From Isochrysis galbana (taxonomy: Eukaryota; Haptophyta; Isochrysidales; Isochrysidaceae), in NCBI GenBank assembly GCA_018136815.1, contig CM030935.1, forward strand, positions 3,341,999 through 3,405,998: 64,000 bases of DNA, written 5' to 3'. A program made the position numbers and the translations under genes. Position 1 is the first letter of the stretch; the number at the start of each line of letters is the position of its first letter. Below are positions 28,975 to 41,100 of the stretch, piece after piece. Under the pieces are notes generated by a model, which had not been told where the DNA came from, searched no databases, and saw only the letters and a list, made by a program, of their open reading frames with translations.

Positions 28975-31685
28975 TTAAATTGCAACAGAAACTTCTAGGC
29001 TGTCGGTCTCCACTACGCGATACCTGTATGCGGGACGTGACAAGGCGGAAGGCGGATGGGTAGCGATCCAATCACGTGCATTGGACGTCTCGCATCACTG
29101 CGGAGTTGCTCGCCTTAGCGTGCCGCATCTACTTGAAATCATTTTGTGAAGCGGCTGACGTGTCGTCTCTTAGCGCCATCTATCGGCGCGTGGAGTGTGA
29201 GCATGAACGGCGTGGCGACTTACCTGCGTCTTCCGGCAGCCTCGCGTGCATCGTTCCTTGTGTTGACCCTTTTTCCGAGAAGATCGAGCTCGTACTTCAA
29301 GTCGCGCCAAAGCTGTTTGGTGGCCTCGGAATCGAAGAGAAATGTGAAGTCGTCAGCGAGTCGAGGCTGGTTTTGGCTAGTAAGTGACATCAGACTGGCA
29401 AGCGCGTATGTTTGCCGCGGAGTGCCACAAAGTTCACCCGGCCGCCAAGCCCATGGAGCGAAGCACGGGTCCTCCGTTTCTGATGCAACGGAGCCAACGT
29501 GACGGTGCCCGGCAGTGACATCGTAAGCGAACGTTGCAATCACTTTCCCCAGGCTTGCGCACGTGATCTCACTAGGCAAGCCCGACGGCAGCCTTCTCGA
29601 GAGCGACCGGTACCATCCGACAACATGAGGATCGCGGGCGCACACATCGTCTCCCGCGCTTGATGGCAGATGTTCCGTTGCGCTGCCATTTGTATACGGG
29701 TTCTGCACGAGAATCTCGTCCAGAAAGCGAACGACGTAGTCGTGAAGCACGCCGTATAGATCCTCGCCGTCTTCATCCATGGGCAGTACGATCGAATCTA
29801 CGCTGCGTGCGGCGCTCCGCTCAAGCATTGGTGTCCAATGGAGGGTGGAGTTGCCGAACGCGAACACATCATGCATGGCTTGTTCGGTGAGGGCAGTAGC
29901 TCGGCGAATGTATGCCTTTTCATCGAGTAGCATCACTTTTGCCGCGTAATTAACCGCGTCGGTGCGATATGTGAGTGCCTGCATGAGCTGACGCAGCGGG
30001 TGCTTGGGCGGGAGCTCCTCTTTGGATGTGATGGAAAGCGCGTTGCCGTACGTTAAATGCATTGACAAGAGATGGTCAACCAAAGTCACGACAGCAAAGA
30101 GCGTGCCGCGGAAGGCGAGCTTGGCATGTAGCCAGCCGTCCCTCCACGCGGAACATTTGTACCGCCAACCAAGAAACCCAAAGTGCCAAGAGCAAGAACG
30201 GCCCGTCCCCAACTCACCGTCAGGTGTGAAGGTGACTCCTTTCCGTACGATGGCGAGGATGTGGCCATTGCGGTCAAAGTATGCATCTGCTCCGAGGTCA
30301 TCGAAGCCGGGCTTCTGCTCCAAGATAGTGGCGAAACCAAGGATAACTGCATAATAAGCCCCAGGCGGCGCGTCGGTCCCGGCCGGCCCGGGATGAGTTC
30401 GATTGATCTTGACGATCCGATGTTGCCCGATACCATCGAAAACAAGTGATTCGAGAGCTCGATCAGAATAGCGATACGCACTCCACATATCGGCGGGCTG
30501 CTCTCCTAGCATCCACCCACAGCCATCCACACCCACAGGCTCGTTGCCCCAAGGCATAAGGTTTCTGTTTGTGGGCCATGCATATTCTCCGATTGAAGTG
30601 CGGATCACCGTCATCGGGTTCTCACCCTCTTGCCAATCCCCTTGTCCTGAGAGGGGCAAAATGGCCGACAAATGGTGCGCCAAGATCGGCGGAAAAGAGA
30701 CGAATAGCGAATAACTGGGTTGTGAATGCATCGTGTTGGACATCACAAGCGCACCTTGAGCGGACTGTTCGAAATAGATCGCTGGGCTGTGCATCACATC
30801 GCCAATTATATCGAAGGCCTCGTCATCGTCTTGGTGGATGTTTGAAGTTTGCACAAGCACGCCGGCATATCCTGCGGGAGCTTTTTCGAGTATCACCTTC
30901 GATTGTTAAGTGGGAGGAGGGAGGGTTTGTTAGGCAAGGGCTCGGCTGCATGTATTGGTTGAATATGGACGGAGTGACCTCCAGTGCAATCGCCCATCGA
31001 GCATGCTCGGCACACCTGTTCGAACGGCCTGTACACCACCCATGCTGCCAATGGCGTCCATTTGTCCCCCGGTTCACGATCATCAAGCGCCACAAACGTC
31101 CAGAGCAGCAGGGAAGCCAGTCTACAGTACCCTTCCATGCGATGGTCAAAGTGAGTCATCACGTACATCATCTGCAGCGAGCAAAGGGAATATGCAGAAA
31201 ATGTTTGATGCATTGATGCTTGTCTGTGCAGCTACGCATGTGGGAGTCTTGGCTGTATAGACGCCCATCAACCTGCAGGAACTTCTCGCGTCGAAAGCGA
31301 TGTGTTGCAAGGGTCGTTAGCAAGGTGAATCCATCCACCTGCGATCAGGAATGGGAGTGTGATGGGTGGAGCGTATCACGCAGCACTCCTGCGCTCCACT
31401 CTTGACGCTTAGGCGCACACGGACCAGCTCAAAAAGACGTGCCGCTGCGCTGCTTGTGAAGGCGAGCGCCGCAGTATTATTTGCAGCCGTCGTGGGCATC
31501 TTGAGAAGTTCATCCCCGTGCCACGCAATTTCTTCCGTGGCCTCGTGCTGTTGTCGGAGAATGGCACCCGTCGACTCGCGGATGACCTCATGCACATCGC
31601 CGAGATCGAGCTCTTGTGTTTGGGACAGCAGAGGAGCCGCCTGTGCTGAGTAGAGCGCGGCGGCCACCAGCACACCCCACCTCAT
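28975..31685 (-). CDS. Lipoxygenase family protein
   Basis: Inferred exons, complement(join(28975..29023, 29224..30896, 31016..31171, 31380..31685)), 727 residues, phases consistent. A signal peptide (MRWGVLVAAALYSAQAAPL) opens the protein, so it enters the ER or plastid route. The catalytic domain has HLLSMH (His429 and His434, the HxxxxH iron ligands), LPPKHPLRQLM and DAVNYAAK, as in plant and animal lipoxygenases. AGHRHVG supplies the third His (His618), 184 residues on, as expected. The 49-base last exon ends ...SVAI, giving the obligatory C-terminal isoleucine ligand. At the Asn/His position (+4 from the third His) there is Gly622, which is unusual. No PLAT domain is evident. Lipoxygenases peroxidise polyunsaturated fatty acids to oxylipin precursors. 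The exon 1-2 junction is the least certain. Confidence 0.82.
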
Positions 31686-33500
31686 CCGCCGTGGTTGGGG
31701 GGGGGGGGGGGGGGGGGAGATAGAGAGAAGGAGAGTAGGGGGCCGCTGCTCGAAGACTCCGTGAACTCCTTCCCAAGTTGGCCCGAAACGATTAGCGTGT
31801 CTTCCTTCCTTTCCTCTTTACCTGGGAATGATAGGACAACTGAGGCGAGCGAGCAAGGAGCTTACGATCGAACGAACTGAACCAATAAATATACTAGTAG
31901 TACTATAAATAGTAGTACGTACTCCTACTCTAACTCTACTCCTAGTAGATGGACCGATCTAGCGGAATTCTGCCTGGTTCTCTTCAGGTGGCAGAACGGA
32001 CCCAGTTCTTCAATACTTGGTTTTTCCGGAAGAAATGTACGAGTACTCCTACCCCAAGTCCAAGTCAAGTTCCTTTCTCTAAGGACTAAGGAGCACAAGC
32101 TCAATCTCTACTTCTACTTTAATAATTAGGGGTCAATGGGGGCCTCGCGCCCCCGTGCCTCCATCGCAGACACCCCCTGGATGGGCCTGCACAACCGTCC
32201 TCAGCTCCTGCCTGCTAGCTGCTGGCAGGGGTTGAGCAATCAACACACAACACACAACTGTACAACTGTCCAGACCCTCGCCGGCTCGCCGGGCGAGCGC
32301 GAGCGCCGCGCGCCGCACGCATTCACCTGCACTTGCTCCTCATCGAACTGAGTACTGACCCCCCCTCACCATCGAGCCACATGCCATCCGAGCCGCCAGG
32401 AAGGCACCCAGGGCCGGCGAGGCGAGCGAAGGAGAGGCAGGAGAGGCTAGGGGCACTGCCCCAGCCTTCATCCACTGCCCCCGAGCTGCCCCAGCTGGCC
32501 CTCTGGGGGGACCCGAGGGCTGAGGGACTCCCCAGAGGGGGGCCATGGCGCGCGCAGGCGCAACGCGCCGCAGGAGAGCGAAGAGAACGACGAGAAAAGA
32601 AGAAAAGAACGACAAATTAATAAACGACGCGACTCGACGTACAACAGACATAAGCAGACAAAAGAGGTAATCTCACGCTTGTTTGCGATGCATATGCATA
32701 TGCATATGCGCGGGGCGTCGCGCGACAGATGGATGCCGCAAAGCCGCAAACGCGCGGCGTTGGTTGAAGAGAAGACGCGAGAAGCGGGCGGGGCTGAGAC
32801 CCCCAGGGGCACGAAGTGTCACATACAACAGGCGCTTACGTTTGTTTTGCCACAGGAACACCCCACACCCCACAGGCCGCAGCAGGTCTGCCCCAGCGCC
32901 CCAGCCCACCCCTCGCACTTGGCACTTGGCCTTGGCCCGACGTAGTGCATGCTGCATGCGCCCCCCCCTCCCCCTCCGATACCAAAGACAAAGGAATGAA
33001 GGCTCGCCCAAGCAGGCGGCGCTGTCGCCATGCGCCGTGCGTCATGCGGCCCGCGCCACATGGCCCAAGCCGAGCATCCTGCTTCAGCGCATGTAGTACA
33101 TGCATGTAGGATGTAGGTTCGGCGCGGGTTCGCGCTCGGCCGCGGGGGGAGAAAGGGGGGGAGGGGGGGGGGGCGACGGAGTGGCTAGGGGCTGGGGGCG
33201 CGGTTCTAACTTTAGCACGGTGCTAGATATCTAGATATCTTAGATATCTAGGCCTAGGCCTAGGCCGAAAAATCCACTAGAGCTACCTATCCAGGGATCC
33301 AGGGCGGCGAGCCGGTTTTCCGGACCGAGTGGGGGTCCGGATCTGTTTTTGGCCCATGTGATCCCCAATGTGGGCTGGGTCACAAAATCACGAGTGCTCA
33401 GCCCTCGCGCCAACGAAAGCGTTCGCTGAACAAGTTGGGACGCCTCGGCTGCCTCCGCGCTCCCTCGCGGCCCTTCGCTCTCGCAATCAAAATCAGCTTC
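31686..33500. other. Intergenic with G-run, repeats and palindromes
   Basis: Contains a G-run (31698-31717) beside the lipoxygenase start, AT-rich palindromic AGTAGTACT sequence (31888-31925), family B copy 3 (32125-32280), purine/pyrimidine low-complexity frames, G-rich sequence (33143-33175) and stacked TAGATATCTA / GGCCTA palindromes (33222-33265). Overlapping frames on both strands at 32333-33110 are not credible genes. Confidence 0.4.
32125..32280 (+). repeat. Dispersed repeat family B, copy 3
   Basis: GGGGTCAATGGGGGCCTCGC, CCATCGCAGACACCCCCTGG, GCAGGGGTTGAGCAATCAAC. It diverges more than copies 1 and 2 from the middle onward. Confidence 0.7.
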
Positions 33501-33522
33501 AGTGCTCTCCGGATCGGGCTGT

Positions 33523-34500
33523 ATGGTCGAGCCAAAGCCGGGTGTGTACGAGCCGCGGAAGAAACTCAGTCATCAAGAATTTGTCGTCGCGCACACCACC
33601 TTTGGCCGCGTCGCTTCTGTGCACCTCTCCATCCCGATGCCGGAGGAGCGTCCACTTTATCGAGAGCTCTTCGAGCGTCATGCGGTGATTCTCGGGGACA
33701 TGAACCAAACGTGGAATAGGTTGATCAATCTCGGCCGTATCGTTGACCCAGTCTCTTTTGCCGCAGCGTATATGCCGTCGTACCTACCATCCTGCGACAT
33801 GGATCAATTCAATAGCATTCCGCCCAGGTGAGCAACTTGATTGCATCTGTATTCTGTTCCGCGAGTCTTTACTCGCGACCAAGTGGGTCAGACTCGCGAC
33901 CGAGTGGGTCAGTCTGCATGCGTACCGCGTGCAAGAGCCCATCAACACGTCAGTCGACACATTGAATGACCGCCCGTTGTAGCTTTGACCAAGTTGTGAT
34001 CAACAAGAAGAAAGGACTCGTTGCCGTTGAGCTTGCTGAGAAACAAGTGGCACACTTACAGAAGGTTCGTGTGTTTCCACGGAAGCAAATACTCAATCGC
34101 CCAGATCTGTGCTCAGATCACGTAAGCGTTGAGGCTGTGGTGAGGAAGAGGAATGGAGAAAAGATCCGCTGTGCTACTTGGAACGTGGCGGATCCGTGGT
34201 ACTTCGGAAGATTTATCCCACAGGCAGCCTTAGGGTTTGCCAAGAACGATGAAAGTCTACGGCTGGCCCAAATACGTGGTCACGTGTCAATTCTCCTGCG
34301 TCGATCCGACTGTGTCGCTTTGCAAGAAGTGCCACATGCTCTGGCCCCTTTCCTCGAGGATGACGCCTCACAAGCCGGCTTTGGCTTGCGTAAGTCCACA
34401 TTGTGTCCCAGCAAACGTGATACAGATGAAGATCGCAATGAAAATTGCCCACTTATCATGCTGTTCATCCGCACTGAGTACGCTGGGACCAGTGATATTG
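33523..34500 (+). CDS. Endonuclease/exonuclease/phosphatase-fold protein with tandem domains, cut by gap
   Basis: Exons: join(33523..33827, 33983..>34500), then an assembly gap. Exon 1 encodes the C-terminal half of an EEP domain: HTTFGRVASVHLS, then HAVILGDMNQTWN (the GDxN motif). The splice AG|GTGAGC to GTAG|C gives PPSFDQVVI and continues to RPDLCSDHVSVEA, the SDH catalytic end. A second EEP domain begins at about 34160 (IRCATWNVADPWYFG ... DCVALQEVPHAL, with the WN and metal-binding QE motifs) and runs into the N-gap. The first half of domain 1 is not found upstream, so either exons are missed or the gene is truncated; ATG 33523 is only the first in-frame Met. Fold members cleave phosphodiester or phosphomonoester bonds; the substrate is unknown. 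Confidence 0.6.
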
Positions 34501-34600
34501 NNNNNNNNNNNNNNNNNNNNNNNNNNNNNNNNNNNNNNNNNNNNNNNNNNNNNNNNNNNNNNNNNNNNNNNNNNNNNNNNNNNNNNNNNNNNNNNNNNNN
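34501..34600. other. Assembly gap (100 N)
   Basis: Exactly 100 N, the usual placeholder for a gap of unknown size. It truncates the EEP-fold gene. Confidence 0.99.
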
Positions 34601-34790
34601 GCCCCAACTCCTGGCCGAGGCAGTGCGCGCGGCCTCCCCGGAACCAGCTCTCCGCTAAAGAGGGAACTGGGGAAGGGGGAGGGGGTTGTTAGGGGTAAAG
34701 GTGGGTAGAAGGGAGGTCCACAAGCACACTGCCTCACCCCGCACGTGTAGCGGTGATTTTTAAGAAGATTTTTTTTATTCCACTCCTTAG
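34601..34790 (+). repeat. Dispersed repeat family A, right-end fragment
   Basis: CTGGCCGAGGCAGTGCGCGC through AAGGGGGAGGGGG, CACACTGCC and GGTGATTTTTAAG matches 45605-45765. It lies against the gap, which probably reflects an unassembled repeat. Confidence 0.65.
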
Positions 34791-34919
34791 GGTTGGCTAT
34801 GCGCTTTTAGCTTTTAGCTTTTATCTATGTTTGTGTTAATTTAAGTCAAATGCGATCTTGAGAACCCATTTTTCTTGTCCCCAACTCTATCTGCTCTCGA
34901 GGTGTGCAAGCAGGAATCA

Positions 34920-35104
34920 CATGCAGTCATACCCACGGTAGTTGTGTTCGACTGATGCCACCGTCCATGGAAGGGACCGTTTGCCCAACCTTGCAAGTGT
35001 CGACAAGGTACTGAGGCGCCGCCACCAAGCGACTTGTGATGAGAACTCGAGCTTCTCTGCCATGGCGAAGATGATCTCCTTGTACATAGCAGGTGACCTT
35101 GAGC
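34920..35104 (-). other. Duplicated GST C-terminal tail in the 3' region
   Basis: Minus-strand sequence at about 35092-35045 encodes AMYKEIIFAMAEKLEFSS, parallel to the annotated C-terminus KMYKKEILNMAEDFEF, about 66 bases away. It could be an alternative last exon (an acceptor-like TACAAG precedes GAGATC) or a decayed tandem duplication. The frame then continues into unrelated residues to 34917. Confidence 0.5.
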
Positions 35105-35916
35105 TCAAAACTCGAAGTCTTCTGCCATGTTGAGTATCTCCTTCTTGTACATCTTCTTGTAGTCCTCTGCAAGCTCATCGTAAAACTTCTTGACCGAGGG
35201 CAAACCACCAATCGTCTTGCGCACGGCGCAAAGGCCAGGGAATGGTTTGAAGGCGTAGGCGCCCACGCCATCGTAGAACCCGCACGCGACGAAAGACACG
35301 GCGACAGAGATGTAAAAGTCGGCAATGGTGAGCGTGGTTCCCACCGCGTGCCCGTTCTTGCCGTGCTTCTGCACAAAGGCCTCGCACTTGGACATTTGAA
35401 CAAAGGCCGGACCTGCCGTGACCATCTCCTTGCGCGCCGCCTCCTTGCCCTCCTGGTCCAGGTTTTTGCCTGCATCGTTGATGAGTGGCGAGATTCCGTC
35501 AAAAGCGTCGATGAGCTCGTCGACGTGCGCGGCTTCGATCGGGTCCTCAGGGTAAAGCCTGAAACAGGAGGAGTCCGTTTGCGCTCAGTTGGAACCAACC
35601 CGGAGATGTAGCAGTGTGGAGAACAGCCGCATAAAGGCAATGCTACGGTCCAAGACCAGACGAGCAAGAGGGCTCACCCCGTCTGCTTGCCAATGAAGCG
35701 GAGAATCGCCTTTTGTTGCGCAATCTCAGTGCCATCCGCGAGCGTGAGAACGGGCATCTGGCCAAAGGGCGTGCTCGGCTTGCGCTCGGCCCACTCAGAG
35801 AAACCGATCCGCTCATCAGTAAACTGGATGCCGGCGTATGCGAGTGCGAGGCGAGACGCCTCGGCGCGCCCAGCGAGCGGGAAGTAGGAGAGCTGACACT
35901 TGGCGAGAAGCGACAT
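35105..35916 (-). CDS. Glutathione S-transferase (sigma/alpha-like)
   Basis: Exons, complement(join(35105..35558, 35678..35916)), 230 residues from MSLLAKCQLSYFPLAGRAEA. The frame extends to an upstream ATG at 36033, whose Arg/Ser/Phe-rich extension could be an organelle presequence. The N-terminal thioredoxin-like domain has the activating Tyr (LSYFPLAGRAE), FGQMPVLTLADG (cis-Pro) and EIAQQKAILRFIGKQTG, the glutathione gamma-Glu-binding turn. The helical domain has DELIDAFDGI and LTIADFYISV. Family members conjugate glutathione to electrophiles such as lipid peroxides. The intron has donor ACG GG|GTGAGC and acceptor TTTCAG|G. A partial duplicate of its last coding segment lies just downstream (35040-35090). 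Confidence 0.92.
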
Positions 35917-36033
35917 GACAGTGTTGTGGAAAAACGAAACCTTGCGGGAGGGCAGACACCTAGCAGCGAAGAGAGTGCGGGAGGGAAAGGGGGCGGGATT
36001 CAGAAGGGCTGGAAAGCGCGCGGCGCGAGGCAT

Positions 36034-36328
36034 GGGGGCTCGAAACAGAAGTCTCTACCCTCTGAACCGCTTCCCCTCGCGCGTCTCGAATCATCCTTCC
36101 TGCCTTGCTCCTCCTTCCTTCTCCCTCTCGCTGAACTCTCTGATGGCGCCTCTCTCTCTCTCTTCCTCTCTCTCTTCCTCTCTCTCTCTGGAGAGGAAGT
36201 GAGCGGGGCATGTGTGGGATGGTGCGGGCCTTGTCGACGTGGGGAGCAGAAATGGGGAGGCTGCGCGTCGAGGAAGAGAGAGAGAGAGAGAGAGGAGGGT
36301 GGGAACTGAGAGGAGGGACAACGCAGCG

Positions 36329-36370
<42 letters not shown>

Positions 36371-36552
36371 GAGCAACGGAGCGACGCCGTGCGTAGATCA
36401 AAGGTAAACGAAATCGTTATTTGATCTTCTTTGCGACTCTGAGCCGACCGAAGCGGGGAGCGCGGGTCGTACATCAGAGAGAACGTGGAGAGTTGCCACT
36501 TCCAAAGAGGAAGAAACCAACCTATCACTATAGTTTTGTGCGCGGAGGGTGA

Positions 36553-36583
<31 letters not shown>

Positions 36584-36830
36584 GAAGGGAGACAGGCAGA
36601 GAGAGAGAGAGAGGGACGACCCCCCCCCCGACGGAGAGGCCGAGGCGGCGCCGCCGACGCCGCGCGCGCGCGCGCCTTCTCCTCGTTTTCTTTTTTCGCC
36701 CTCTCTCTCTCTCATCCCTCCCTCCTCCTCTCTCTCTTCTCTCTCTCGCTCCCTCTCTTCTCTCTCTCCCTCTCCCTCTCTCTCTTTCTCCCCCCCCGAT
36801 GGATGGATGGTGATGAAGGACCATTGTTTT
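36034..36830. repeat. Upstream region with dense GA/CT tracts
   Basis: GA or CT dinucleotide stretches at 36145-36195, 36278-36296, 36335-36365, 36560-36582, 36599-36613 and 36703-36790. All open frames here are artefacts of these tracts. Confidence 0.85.
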
Positions 36831-36839
36831 CCATCCCTC

Positions 36840-37140
36840 CTCGGTGTCCAAGGGTTCCCCAGGGACCCCCTTTATCTGCCCCCCCAGAACCCCCCCCCCC
36901 CCCCCCCCCCCCCCGCGAACCCCCTCAAACCCACGAAAATCCATGGCGTCTGTGAGTGTGAGTGACTCCCCCGCCTTGTCCGGCCCATGGAGGTTTATTT
37001 TGGGAGAATGGGAGGATCGCGCGCATGAGGGAATCAAAGCAGTAAATGTCGGGCGAATCCCCATAAGAAACGCGGAGGTTCCGCGTCGGCGTCGGACGTC
37101 GGCCGATCGCCGGCTGTCGGCCTCGCAATGGCTGCCAGCT
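36840..37140 (+). repeat. Dispersed repeat family C, copy 2
   Basis: GTGTCCAAGGGTTCCCCAGG, a C-run (36892-36914), GTTTATTTTGGGAGAATGGG and CCATAAGAAACGCGGAGGTT match 9000-9330. Confidence 0.7.
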
Positions 37141-37605
37141 GTTCAATGAGGAACCCAGCGCCAGCGCTCTGCGCTCTGCCCCGTGACCCCAAATTTCGCG
37201 CTTTTCCCCTTGGCTTCGCGCCCACGTTTCGGTCGAAAAGTGTTTTCTCTTCGAGCTCACCGAATTATCTCACAAACAAATTCATGGAAACCGTTTAATC
37301 TGGCCGGGGCCAACAGAGCAACAGAGAGCAACAGAGCAGCGGAGCAGCGGACTGGACGGCCCGTGGGGCTCGGCGGGAGTTTTCTTGTAGTCGCCGCCTT
37401 GACTCGATAGAAGCGCGTCCTGTCCAAGACGCGGCAGCCTCTTACTCTACTACTAAAGAGGCGGATCGGATCGTCTGGAAGAGAGAGACTCTCTCTCTCT
37501 GCAATCGAATTGTTTTCTCTCTCTTCCCCTCGCGCTCCCTCCTCTAAATCAAGTAAACAGCTCCTTTTTGTGTTTGTTCTCTCTCTCGGTCTTTCGTTCA
37601 AGCCC

Positions 37606-38066
<461 letters not shown>

Positions 38067-38147
38067 CCCCCCCACCCCACCCCACCCGGTCCCCCCCCCT
38101 CCCCCCCCCACCCGGCCAACCCACAGTCTCCCTCCTCTCCCCACCAG

Positions 38148-41100
38148 ATGGGTCGCGGCTCGACCCCCTCTTCCTCCTCCCTTCTCCCTGCTCCCCACCC
38201 CATATTCCACAGCGACGCCCCTCCCCCCGCAGCCCTCTCTCTCTCTTCCGGCACTCCTCTCTCTCTCTCCCACGAGCAGAGGGAGGAGTGGTGCTCGGAG
38301 GCCGCCGGTGAGGCAGCCGCCAAGCGCTCAGGACTCGCGTATGACGCTCTGCGCCTGCTTGGATCGGTCGAGCTGACGCTCACGCTCCCGGAGAAGGCGA
38401 AGCCGAATGTGGTGAGCAGGAGGGGGGGTGGGGAAAGGAGGTGTGGGGGTCGGTGGGTGGGGGGAGGCGGGAGCAAGGGGCGGGGGAAAGGGGGGGACGG
38501 AGAGGATGGCGACGATGGGGGGATGAGGGGGGGGGGTGAGAAGGGGGGAGGCGGTAGAATGAGAGAAGTTGAGAATGAGGATGGCTGATGCCAAGCTTGT
38601 GAAACGGGACAGGCCATAGGGGCGGGGAGGGGCCGAAGGCATTCCGTTTTTGGTTTGGAGGGAAGCGACACCTATGAGTGGGAGGCGAGGGCGCAGGAAG
38701 CGGAAAGGTAGGGGATAGCGAGGAGAGCGGTCGCGTGTGGCGGTCTCTCCATGATGGGGCTGCACGGCGTGGCGACAGCCGAGGGGACGGTGTGTCCTGG
38801 TGTTGCGCAATGCGTCACGACGGCTGGGCGAGACCTTCCGACGTGCGTCCGCTCACTCCAAGCGCCTCTCGCCGCGCCGCGCCGCTTGCAGGTACTTGGC
38901 ATAGCGCAATGGCCAGTCAAACCACGCCCAGCAGAGGCGCGCTGGGGCTGGCCGCGCAAGGCGGCGTCGCCGCCGCTCGAACACTGGGACCGAGCTACGG
39001 GTGAGGTTCTCGGACAGGGCTTTTGCTCGGTCCACAAGATGCTCAGGGCACTCTACAGCGGCCGGTTGCTGTGCGATGAGCCCTTCTCCTGCGAGCTGCT
39101 CGACGCCGTGACAACGCTTACCATACCCGACCCAGAGTTATGGGGATGCCCGCTCGTTCGCTGCCTAGTGGTGCCGCCCGCCAATTGGCCAGCCGAACAT
39201 GCACAAGAGGCGAGCCACACGGACGCAGGCAAGCGACGGCCGGCGGGCAAGCGGCGGATGTCAGCCAAGACAGATGAGGCCGCTGACGATCGCGCCGTGC
39301 CACGTGCTTGGTGGGAGAGTGGCTTGTTGCGCGTGCGCGTACGCGTGCATGTCTACATGAGCCGGCTCCTTCTCTACCTGATCGCGCACCCCTCGATCCG
39401 CGTGCTGATGGAGCATCTGAGGCCGCCCGATGGCGCCATGCCGACGCCAGTCGCTCGGCTGCCATCATACCCGCCCTGCTTTCGCTCACACGGCGGCGCG
39501 CAGGCCTCGCCATTTTCACTCGAGGGGGTGATGAAGTCTGTCGAGCACGCCGGCTACCGAGAGGCCACTCCACCCGCCGGCCTTGCACTTGAGCTCAAGC
39601 AGTACCAACGGCAGACGCTCGCATGGATGCTTGACATGGAGGCGTTGCCGCGTGGCATCAACTCGCTCTTTTGGGAGGTGCGTCCCTTCGCTGACGGTGG
39701 CGCGCCCTTCCACTACTCGCCGCAGCTGGGCGAGATGCGGCTGGCAGCCCCTCCCGAGATGCGCGGCGGCGTGCTGGCCGAGGAGATGGGGCTGGGCAAG
39801 ACGCTTGAGGTGGTCAGCCTTGTGCTCGCCACTCGCGGCCTGCCGCCCGAGGCGCCGACCGTCAACGCGCCCATTGGCTCGCGTGCGACGCTTGTCGTTG
39901 TGCCACCCACGCTCGTCGCCCAGTGGCACGCCGAGATCGCCAAGTCGCTCGGCTCAGCCTCGACGTTACGCGTTGCCAAGTATACCGTGGCCGGTCTGAT
40001 CAAGCGCGACATGGCAGGCACATGGCGCAAGCGGGCCGAGGCGCTATCCAACCACGACATCGTCATCACCACCTATGGAGCGCTCGATAGGTGTGCATGC
40101 GCGCTGGCCGCCATCGTGTGGCGGCGCATCGTCCTCGACGAGATGCAGGAAGTCCGCTCCTCCACCACCGAGTTGGCGCGGAAGTGCGAACGGCTCGCCT
40201 CCGGCCGCCGGTGGATGGTCTCAGGCACGCCGCTCTACGACAAGATCTCTGACCTACAAGGCGAGCTCTACTTCTTGCGCGTTTCGCCCTTCGGCGCTGG
40301 CCACGAGGACGGCTTCTGGCACCACGTCATTGGCCAGCCGTGGGAAGAGCGCTCCGAAGCTGCGCTTGACGCGTTACAGCTCCTGCTGAGCGGCGTGATG
40401 ATGCGCCACTCGAAGAGCCAGACCACGCTTGACGGCGTGCCCATCTTGGCGCTCCCGCCGCGCACGATCAGCTACCGGCCCGTCGGCTTGCAAGGGGCGG
40501 AGCTGGCCGCATACGCGCATCTGGAGGGCCTCATTGTTGGCGAGATCCGCCGGTCTGCTTCCATCTCGCGCTCGGGCGATGCCGGCCACGACCCTCGTGG
40601 CCATGAGGGCGCGCGATCGCTCTTGCAGCAGGGGTTGCGGTTGTTACGCGAGGCGGCGGTCGCATGCCACTTGATCAGTGGTGGTGCGGGGTGCTTTGAC
40701 CAGCTGCGCCAGCTCGAAGAGATCTCGCGGGCCCGGCTGCAGGCGGCTATCGCGAGTGGTACGGTGGGCGGCACGCGCCCTGGCGATTGGGTGCTCGAGG
40801 CCTCAGACGGGGCGCCCGCGCTCTTCTTGCGCCGCATGAGCCCGTCGGCAGCCATAGTCCATTTAGGCTCGGCAGACCGCCTCCAATCGGAAAGACACAT
40901 TGCTGACCGCTTCCACGACCCCTCCTTTAACGCGGACATGGTGCGGCACGCCCATGCAACAGCGCGCGTCCATGATCGCTCGCGCTCCTACGCCGTCGAC
41001 CGCCTGCAAACCAAGCTCGACACGGCCACATCCAAAGTTTCCGCACTTAGCGACGAGGCGCGCACCGCCGCGAGAGACGCCGCCCGCTTCCGCTGGAGAT

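Noticed and set aside
32333..33110. Cluster of six overlapping frames of 80-137 residues
   Set aside because: Both-strand overlaps typical of GC-rich noise; no protein features.
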